Shown here piece after piece: positions 43,380 to 48,661 of a DNA stretch of 48,661 nucleotides. How positions within the stretch are numbered: the stretch's first letter is position 1; every line of letters starts with the position of its first letter. Origin of the DNA: CAVQUE01 sp046290435 (GTDB lineage: Bacteria; Actinomycetota; Acidimicrobiia; Acidimicrobiales; UBA8592); the NCBI GenBank assembly GCA_046290435.1, contig JBKAGO010000073.1, positions 1 through 48,661 of the forward strand. The letters run 5' to 3'. The notes below the pieces were generated by a model that worked only from the letters and a program-made list of their open reading frames with translations, was not told the DNA's origin and searched no databases. The position numbers and the translations under genes were made by a program.

Positions 43380-44135
43380 TCAGTCGGCGAAGCGTTGGCG
43401 GACGTGGCCCCAGCGTTCGCCGCCGTCGATGGTGATGCACTCGCCGGTCACGAAGTCGGATTCGGCCAGGAACCGCACGGCTGCCACCACCTGGGCCGGG
43501 TCGCCCCAGCGACCGGCGAGGTTGCGGCGGGCCAGGCGGTCGATCTGCGCGGCGTCGAAGCTCTCGGCCGGGATGGTCGGCCCCGGCGCCACCGCGTTGA
43601 CGGTGACCGCCGGGGCCAGCTCGACGGCGAGCTGACGGGTGAGGGCCAACAACGCTGCCTTGGCCACCGCATGTGCGCCGCGGTCGGGCCACGGATGCCA
43701 TGCCGAGAGATCGACGATGTCGACGATCGACCCTCGGCCGCGTTCGACCATCGACGGCGCCACTGCGTTGGCGAGCCGGTAGGGGCCGTGGAGGACGACG
43801 TCGAACGTGGCGTACCAGCCGGTGTGGTCGTCGGTGGGGAAGGGCGTCGGGGCGAACGCCGACGCGTTGTTGACCAGGACGTCGATCGGGCCGAGCCGCT
43901 CGGTGACCTCGGCCACGACCTCGTCGCAGCGGTCGCCGTCGGCGAGGTCGAGCGGCACCGCGCATGCCCGCACGCCACGGGCGACGAGGTCCTGGACCGT
44001 GGCCTCGGCGGCCTCTGCCCGGCTTCGATAGGTGATGGCGACGTCGGCGCCGGCATCGGCCAAGCCCAACGCGATCTCGCGCCCGAGGCGATGCGCGGCG
44101 CCGGTGACCAGTGCGGTCGCTCCGTCGAGGTTCAT
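43380..44135 (-). CDS. Short-chain dehydrogenase (pteridine-reductase-like) with Tyr-to-His change
   Basis: 251 residues. The TGAAHRLGREIA variant of the TGxxxGxG loop and ITYRSRAEAAE are typical of the FolM/pteridine-reductase branch; NNAS is present near 89-92. At the catalytic YxxxK motif the sequence is HAVAK (His155, Lys159), the codon at 43673-43671 being CAT where TAT is expected. Ser144 remains. Activity may be reduced or altered. TACCGT lies 8 nt before ATG 44135. Confidence 0.85.
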   Translation of the reverse strand: MNLDGATALVTGAAHRLGREIALGLADAGADVAITYRSRAEAAEATVQDLVARGVRACAVPLDLADGDRCDEVVAEVTERLGPIDVLVNNASAFAPTPFPTDDHTGWYATFDVVLHGPYRLANAVAPSMVERGRGSIVDIVDLSAWHPWPDRGAHAVAKAALLALTRQLAVELAPAVTVNAVAPGPTIPAESFDAAQIDRLARRNLAGRWGDPAQVVAAVRFLAESDFVTGECITIDGGERWGHVRQRFAD

Positions 44136-44253
44136 GGGGCGTGACGGTAATCGTCTCGTCGGTCGGGTCGGTCGCCGACACTCAGCGACATGCCGCCGGC
44201 AGCGTCGCTGCAACTGGTGCCTTCTTCGGCTCCCGGCCTCGATGAGACGGAAT

Positions 44254-44279
44254 TCAGCCGAGCCTCAGGATCAGCTCAT
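44254..44279 (+). promoter_or_regulatory. Three 11 bp-spaced direct repeats (OmpR-type site)
   Basis: TCAG (44254), TCAG (44265) and TCAT (44276), each within a (C)TCA(G) context, recur at exactly 11 bp, the helical phasing typical of OmpR/PhoB-family response regulators. The site is about 50 bp before the start of the secreted Asp/Trp-repeat protein. No two-component gene is in the window. Confidence 0.4.
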
Positions 44280-44326
44280 GCCCGGCGCTCATGGTGTCTC
44301 CACATCGACCAATGAAGGAGAACACC

Positions 44327-44911
44327 ATGGACCGCACCCGATCCAAGAAGCTCGACTGGCGCATCGCACTCGTCGCCGGCGTGGCGATCGGCGCCGGCTT
44401 CGGCGTCGTGAGTACCGCCGGCGCGGACTCCAGTCGACTCCTCCCACCGGCCGTCGAGCTGGAGGACGCCGGTCCCGCGATCGAGGCGTCGGCTGCGCCC
44501 GAGGTCCCAGCGGTCGTGGACGATGATCAGCCCTCGGCCGCCACACCGACGGCGGCGCCCGCGGCGGCGCCGTCGCCGGTCGCTGATGTCGAGTCGACGT
44601 TCGCGCTCGCACCGCTGCGCCTGGACGACGATGACGATCGTCGAGAGGATCGCCGTCGTGGTGAGGGTCGCCGGGGCGCCGATCGTGACGATGACCGTGA
44701 CGACGATCGACGTGGCAATCGTGGGGGCGGCGACCGGGATGACCGGGACGACGATGACCGTGACGACCGGGGTGACCGGGACGACGACCGGGGCGACGAT
44801 GACTGGGATGACGACGACTGGGATGACGACGACTGGGACGACGATGACTGGGATGACGACGACTGGGATGACGACGACTGGGACGACGACGACTGGGGCG
44901 ACGACGACTGA
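44327..44911 (+). CDS. Secreted acidic protein with DDDDW tandem repeat
   Basis: 194 residues. An N-terminal signal sequence (MDRTRSKKLDWR, hydrophobic core to about 32) probably ends near AGA. A Pro/Ala linker leads to an Asp/Arg/Gly region (about 105-155) and then a DDDDW pentapeptide tract with seven Trp spaced by exactly five residues. It is extremely acidic there; calcium or cation binding or surface interaction is possible. AAGGAG is 6 nt before ATG 44327. An OmpR-type repeat lies upstream. No family was recognised. Confidence 0.75.
   Translation: MDRTRSKKLDWRIALVAGVAIGAGFGVVSTAGADSSRLLPPAVELEDAGPAIEASAAPEVPAVVDDDQPSAATPTAAPAAAPSPVADVESTFALAPLRLDDDDDRREDRRRGEGRRGADRDDDRDDDRRGNRGGGDRDDRDDDDRDDRGDRDDDRGDDDWDDDDWDDDDWDDDDWDDDDWDDDDWDDDDWGDDD
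44795..44911 (+). repeat. 15 bp tandem repeat coding DDDDW
   Basis: Seven tgg codons at 44804, 44819, 44834, 44849, 44864, 44879 and 44894 mark units of exactly 15 bp, mostly GATGACGACGACTGG with synonymous gac/gat changes. The synonymous differences show that the amino-acid pattern is kept beyond simple DNA slippage. Confidence 0.9.
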
Positions 44912-44930
44912 ACCGGCGCACATCCGCCAA

Positions 44931-44967
44931 CCGGTGCCGGCTGATCCCACGGGGAGGCCGGCACCGG
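44931..44967 (+). terminator. Hairpin, 11 bp perfect arms
   Basis: CCGGTGCCGGC (44931-44941) pairs with 44957-44967 around a 15 nt loop, 19 bp after the stop of the Asp/Trp-repeat gene. It likely ends that transcript before the LLM gene promoter. Confidence 0.5.
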
Positions 44968-45016
44968 CGCGTCCAGGCTGTGTCGCGACCGCGGGCACGA
45001 CAGCTACTCTCGCCGA

Positions 45017-46030
45017 ATGGCTCAGCGGATGGCGCTCTATCTCCAGGACAAACACGACATCGCCTACGAGATCGAGATCGCCAAGTACGCCGAGGCGAAG
45101 GGCTTCAGCGAGATCTGGCAGGCCGACACCCGCCTGGCGCGTGACTGTGTCGTGATGATGTCGGCACTGCTGGCGTCGACCAGCACGCTGCGCATCGGCA
45201 GCGGCGTCCTGCCCATCTACACCCGCAACCCCGCCGTCATCGCTGCCACGTGGAGCACCATGTGGGAGCTCGGCGGGCTCACCCCCGAGGGCGAGAGTCG
45301 GGTCATGCTGGGCCTCGGCGCCTGGTGGGAGCCCATCGCCAGCCGCGTCGGTGCCGATCGGCGCAAGCCCCTCACCGCGATGCGAGAGAACATCGAGGCC
45401 ATCCGCGAGCTGTTCACGATGGAAGAGGTCAGCTACGAGGGCGAGTTCGTGCACCTCGACCGGGTCCGCCTCGACGTCGCGTACGGCGACACCGGACCGC
45501 GCGACATCCCCATCTACATCGGCGCCACCGGCCCGAAGATGCTCGAGCTCTCCGGCGAGATCTGCGACGGCCCGGTCCTCAACTACGTGGTGTCCACCGA
45601 CTACATCCGTGACGCCGTGGCCCGGGTGGCCGCCGGCGCCGAGCGTTCGGGTCGCACCCTCGACGACATCGACCGCCCCGAGCTGCTCGCCTGCGCGCTG
45701 TCCGACGACGACCCCGCCGAGGCGATGATGACCGGCAAGTCGCTCGTCGCCTACTACCTCGGCACCGAACCCCACATCATGGAGGCCTCCGGCGCCGACC
45801 CGGAGCTGGTCGCCCGGGTGCAGGAGATCGTCGGCTGGCCCGCCACCGAGGACGACTACCGCAAGGCCGCCCACCTCATCCCCGACGACCTCTGCCGTAG
45901 CCTCATGGCCGTCGGCACCTCCGTCGAGTGCCGCGACAAGGTCCAGGAGTACATCGACGCCGGCGTCACCTGCCCGATCCTGTATCCGCTGATGCCCGAC
46001 ATCAAGCCGGTGGTCGATGCGTTCAGCTAG
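45017..46030 (+). CDS. LLM-class flavin/F420-dependent oxidoreductase
   Basis: 337 residues of the bacterial luciferase-like fold: FSEIWQADTRLARDCVVMMSALL, LRIGSGVLPIYTRNPAVIAATWSTMWEL and IPIYIGATGPKMLELSGEICDG are typical of the F420-dependent methylenetetrahydromethanopterin-reductase-like branch. The cofactor is inferred from family and lineage. TACTCT is 6 nt before ATG 45017, implying a leaderless mRNA. It stands alone and is followed by a long palindrome. Confidence 0.88.
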   Translation: MAQRMALYLQDKHDIAYEIEIAKYAEAKGFSEIWQADTRLARDCVVMMSALLASTSTLRIGSGVLPIYTRNPAVIAATWSTMWELGGLTPEGESRVMLGLGAWWEPIASRVGADRRKPLTAMRENIEAIRELFTMEEVSYEGEFVHLDRVRLDVAYGDTGPRDIPIYIGATGPKMLELSGEICDGPVLNYVVSTDYIRDAVARVAAGAERSGRTLDDIDRPELLACALSDDDPAEAMMTGKSLVAYYLGTEPHIMEASGADPELVARVQEIVGWPATEDDYRKAAHLIPDDLCRSLMAVGTSVECRDKVQEYIDAGVTCPILYPLMPDIKPVVDAFS

Positions 46031-46067
46031 TCGGACTCACCGGCTCGTCACCAGTGGGGGCACCACT

Positions 46068-46155
46068 GGGGTCAAGTCTCTTTTCTCCCCTTCTCGTATC
46101 GCAGAGCCCTGCACCGTCGCTGGACCGGAGAAGGGGAGAAAAGAGACTTGACCCC
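46068..46155. repeat. Long palindrome, 28 bp perfect stem, GGGGTCA tip
   Basis: The left arm 46068-46095 starts GGGGTCAAGTCTCTTTTCTC and pairs perfectly with 46128-46155; the loop is 32 nt. The right arm contains the TTG (46148-46150) that opens the following reading frame. It shares GGGGTCAAGTC and the loop length with the element at 11251. Confidence 0.9.
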
Positions 46156-47197
46156 TGCCCTTCCGACGACCTCTGCGCCGCCGCCGGTGGTGTCGCTCGC
46201 TGCGCTTCTCGACGCCGGCCGTCGTGACGACGAGGTCGCTCGGCTCGATGCAGCGTGCCGTGAGATCGGGTTCTTCGTTCTGGTCGATCACGGGCTCGAC
46301 GGCGAGCTCGGCGCCCTCTTCGCCGCCTCGCACGCGTTCTACGCCCTGGACCAGGCGACAAAGGAGGCGGTGCCGCGCGTCGACCGGTACGGGTTCGTTC
46401 CGTCGGCATCGCAGGCCACCACCGACGCCGTGGCCGCGGGGCGCCTCACGGGTACCAACGAGTACCTCGACCTCGGGCTCCACGACGAGGTGCCCCTCGA
46501 CGCCCACCCCGATCTCGCCGCGGCGGTCGCCGCCTATCTGCCGCCCGTGCTCGGCGTTGCCGACGTCGTGTTGCGGGCCCTCGCCGACGGCCTCGGCATC
46601 GACCAGGGATTCTTCGCCCGCCACATGACCGACCCCCAGTGCCGGCTGCGGCTGCTGCACTACCCGCCGGCACCGTTGCTGGCCGACGGCACCCGCCCCG
46701 TCACCACCACGCCCCACACCGACTACGGCGCCATCACCCTGCTGGCCACCGACGGCGTCGGCGGCCTCGAGGTCAAGAGGGCGCGGCGATCGGCGGATTC
46801 TCCCGGATCCGGATCGGTCGCCTCCGGCTCTCGTTCGCTGCGCGAACCGGCCGCTCGGGCCACGGCCCTCGACGGCGACTGGACGCCCGTCGACGCTCCT
46901 GCCGGCTCGCTGGTCGTCAACCTCGGCGACATGATCGCCCGCTGGACCGACCACACCTATGTCTCCACGCCCCACCGCGTCGTCGGAACGCCCGGCACGC
47001 ACCGTTACTCCATCCCGTTCTTCGTCAACCCGGACCCCGCCACCGTGATCGAGACCATCGACGACTGCATCCGCCCCGGCGCCACCTGCCGCTACCAGCC
47101 CGTCACGGCCGGCGACTTCCTCGTCGCCCGCATCGACGGCGTCGACGAGCCATACGTCGACCCCGCCGAGGGGCCGGCCCGGCCGGGCACTTCATGA
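46148..47197 (+). CDS. 2OG-Fe(II) oxygenase, isopenicillin-N-synthase-like
   Basis: 349 residues from TTG 46148. DAACREIGFFVLVDHGL is the family N-terminal block; iron ligands are HTD in TTPHTDYG and the distal His in STPHRVVG, and RYSIPFF binds 2-oxoglutarate. Between EVK and DGDW there are about 31 extra residues rich in Arg, Ser and Ala (46778-46870). The TTG lies in the right arm of a palindrome; GTG 46187 or 46190 would cut into the first strand. It overlaps the amidohydrolase by ATGA. Confidence 0.82.
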   Translation: MTPALPTTSAPPPVVSLAALLDAGRRDDEVARLDAACREIGFFVLVDHGLDGELGALFAASHAFYALDQATKEAVPRVDRYGFVPSASQATTDAVAAGRLTGTNEYLDLGLHDEVPLDAHPDLAAAVAAYLPPVLGVADVVLRALADGLGIDQGFFARHMTDPQCRLRLLHYPPAPLLADGTRPVTTTPHTDYGAITLLATDGVGGLEVKRARRSADSPGSGSVASGSRSLREPAARATALDGDWTPVDAPAGSLVVNLGDMIARWTDHTYVSTPHRVVGTPGTHRYSIPFFVNPDPATVIETIDDCIRPGATCRYQPVTAGDFLVARIDGVDEPYVDPAEGPARPGTS

Positions 47198-48579
47198 CCG
47201 CCGTCGCCCGCGTGGGCCGGTTGCTGATCGACGGCGCCGCCGTCCTGACCGTCGACGACGACTTCACCATCCACGACCCAGGCTGGGTCCACGTCGTCGA
47301 CGGCCTCATCGACGCCGTCGGGGCCGGGGCAGCCCCGGCCGAGCTGCGTGAGGCCGCCGACCGGGTCATCGACGCCGCGGGCAGCGTCGTCATGCCGGGC
47401 ATGACCAACGCCCACACGCACCTGTTCCAGACGTTCTTCCGGGGCCTCGCCGACGACAAGCCGCTGCTCGAGTGGATCAGCGACTGCATCTGGCCGGCCG
47501 CCGTGCACCTCGACCGCAGCTCGGCGCACCTGGCCGCCATGGTGGGGATGGTCGAGAACCTCCGCACAGGCGCCACGTCGGTGCTCGACCACCAGTACGT
47601 CCACGTCGATCCCGACATCGACGATGGCGTGTGTTCGGCCGCCGACGAGACCGGTGTCCGGTTCCTGATGGCGCGGGGCTGGGCCGACCGCAACTACGAA
47701 CCGCGCCTGACCGAATCGGCGGCCACGGTGCTGGCGCGCACGGAGGCGGTCCGCGACCGCTGGCACGGCCACGACGACGGCCGCATCCGCATCGAGATGG
47801 CGCCGCTCATCCCGTGGGGCTGCTCCGACGACGCCATGCGCACCACCACCGAAGCTGCGCGGGCCTGGGGGATGGGTACCCACATCCACTGCGCCGAGAC
47901 CGCCGTCGAGGTCGACATGAGCCTCGACGAGCACGGCGTGCGCCACGTGCAGTGGCTGGAGAACCTGGGGGTGCTCGGCCCCGACGTGCAGCTGGCCCAC
48001 AGCGTGTGGCTCGATGACGCCGAGCTGGACCTCGTCGCCGCCCGTGACGCCGTGGTCGTGCACTGCCCGGTGTCCAACATGTACCTGGCGTCTGGCGTGC
48101 CGCGGATCGTCGAGATGCTCGAGCGGGGCATCACCGTCGCCCTCGCCAGCGACGGGCCGGGCAGCAACAACCGCCAGGACATGTTCGAGGTGCTGAAAGC
48201 CACGGTGCTGCTGCAGAAGGTGCATCGCCTCGACGCCATGGCGCTGCAGCCCGAGGACTCGCTGCGCATGGCGTGCCGGGGCGGGGCCCGGGCCATCGGA
48301 TGCCCCGACGAGCTCGGTGTCATCGCCGCAGGGCGGCGCGCCGACCTGGTGGTGGTGGACCTGGAGTCGGTGTTCATCGCCCCGGTGCACCGGGTTGCCA
48401 GCGCTCTGGTGTTCAACGCGGCGCCCGCGGATGTGAGCCACGTGATCGTCGACGGCCGGGTGCTCGTCGACGACGGCGAGGTGACGATGCTCGACGAGGC
48501 GGCCCTGCTGGCCGAGGCCACCGACGCCGCCCGCCACGTGTTCGACCGCGCCGGCGTCTCCTCCCGCCTCACCCGCTGA
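47194..48579 (+). CDS. Amidohydrolase, 8-oxoguanine deaminase/TrzN-ATZ-type
   Basis: 461 residues. Metal ligands: NAHTHLFQTFFRGL near 72, HIHCAETAVE near 230, the His of LAHSVWL, and SDGPGSNNRQDM with the catalytic Asp. PLLEWISDCIWP and the last motif fit 8-oxoguanine deaminase or hydroxydechloroatrazine/chlorotriazine hydrolase relatives. A (hydroxy)purine or triazine-like ring is the likely substrate. ATG 47194 overlaps the oxygenase stop, so the two probably act in one purine or nitrogen-heterocycle pathway. Confidence 0.85.
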   Translation: MTAVARVGRLLIDGAAVLTVDDDFTIHDPGWVHVVDGLIDAVGAGAAPAELREAADRVIDAAGSVVMPGMTNAHTHLFQTFFRGLADDKPLLEWISDCIWPAAVHLDRSSAHLAAMVGMVENLRTGATSVLDHQYVHVDPDIDDGVCSAADETGVRFLMARGWADRNYEPRLTESAATVLARTEAVRDRWHGHDDGRIRIEMAPLIPWGCSDDAMRTTTEAARAWGMGTHIHCAETAVEVDMSLDEHGVRHVQWLENLGVLGPDVQLAHSVWLDDAELDLVAARDAVVVHCPVSNMYLASGVPRIVEMLERGITVALASDGPGSNNRQDMFEVLKATVLLQKVHRLDAMALQPEDSLRMACRGGARAIGCPDELGVIAAGRRADLVVVDLESVFIAPVHRVASALVFNAAPADVSHVIVDGRVLVDDGEVTMLDEAALLAEATDAARHVFDRAGVSSRLTR

Positions 48580-48597
48580 CCGACCCCAGCGATCCTG

Positions 48598-48648
48598 CGA
48601 AATCTGGGACTTTGCGCGCACGTGCTGCGCGCAAAGTCCCAGATTTCG
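48598..48648. repeat. Long palindrome, 23 bp perfect stem, 5 nt loop
   Basis: CGAAATCTGGGACTTTGCGC and three more bases (48598-48620) pair perfectly with 48626-48648; the loop is CGTGC. It lies 19 bp after the amidohydrolase stop. A strong terminator is possible; its AT-rich core in this GC-rich DNA suggests a separate origin. Confidence 0.88.
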
Positions 48649-48661
48649 GCGTCGGGGAGGA

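Noticed and set aside
42669..48648. CRISPR repeats
   Set aside because: The palindromic units are single, unequally placed and unlike in sequence, and there are no regular spacers or cas genes.

Overview
The window is about 48.7 kb of very GC-rich DNA with densely packed genes on both strands. Several traits point to a free-living actinobacterium, most plausibly of the class Acidimicrobiia (Ilumatobacter/Iamia-like). These are the DUF2510 and DUF222/HNH families, an AfsR/SARP regulator, a GlnX-GlnH pair, many LLM, VOC and enoyl-CoA hydratase proteins, frequent GTG starts and many apparently leaderless promoters. The lineage is inferred from gene content only. No rRNA, tRNA, CRISPR array or prophage was seen.

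Layout. 1-70 is the end of an IS110-type transposase. 195-6676 holds a lipoprotein, a large AfsR-type regulator, a DUF2510 membrane protein and a small membrane protein. 6857-9199 has a KefB-like antiporter and a FitAB/VapBC toxin-antitoxin pair. 9361-11211 has a VOC protein and a MoaD/ThiS-like protein coupled to a BNR-repeat protein. 11387-12588 has a zinc-ribbon protein and an XRE/nucleotidyltransferase toxin-antitoxin pair. 12638-13612 is an ECF sigma factor interrupted by an amber codon. 13739-14875 is a serine hydrolase. 15071-16346 is a gene graveyard (frameshifted DUF222/HNH gene and an ABC-ATPase scrap). 16382-18942 has a MerR regulator, a VOC protein, an EamA transporter and a small Cys/His protein. 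19025-22984 has an enoyl-CoA hydratase, an antiporter with a C-terminal universal-stress-like region, and a pirin.

23042-29721 (minus strand) is a tight six-gene operon: secreted peptidase-like hydrolase, CaiB-type CoA transferase, enoyl-CoA hydratase, amidase, Asp/Glu-type racemase and IclR regulator. It looks like an uncharacterised catabolic pathway for an amide-containing acid. 29750-33393 has a serine hydrolase, a phytanoyl-CoA dioxygenase-like enzyme, a decayed small gene pair and an AAA/STAND-type ATPase behind a palindromic operator. 33400-37332 has a carotenoid oxygenase and a GlnX-GlnH amino-acid sensing pair without PknG beside it. 37440-40465 is a RecQ-phosphoribosyltransferase fusion coupled to DprA. 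40584-44135 has a beta-CASP nuclease, two flavodoxin-fold reductases and a short-chain dehydrogenase whose catalytic Tyr is replaced by His. 44327-48579 has a secreted protein with an Asp/Trp repeat, an LLM oxidoreductase, and a 2OG-Fe(II) oxygenase coupled to an amidohydrolase of the 8-oxoguanine deaminase type.

Two window-wide patterns stand out. (1) At least 17 genes start 6-8 nt after a TANNNT-like (or CANNCT) hexamer, which implies leaderless transcripts. (2) Five long perfect palindromes (23-29 bp stems) sit between genes. Three share a GGGGTCA tip over otherwise different stems, and one of these contains the apparent start codon of a gene. The best candidates for undescribed biology are this palindrome family, the amber-interrupted sigma factor, the MoaD-BNR pair whose Gly-Gly codons double as a ribosome binding site, the RecQ-PRTase/DprA module and the six-gene amidase/CoA operon.
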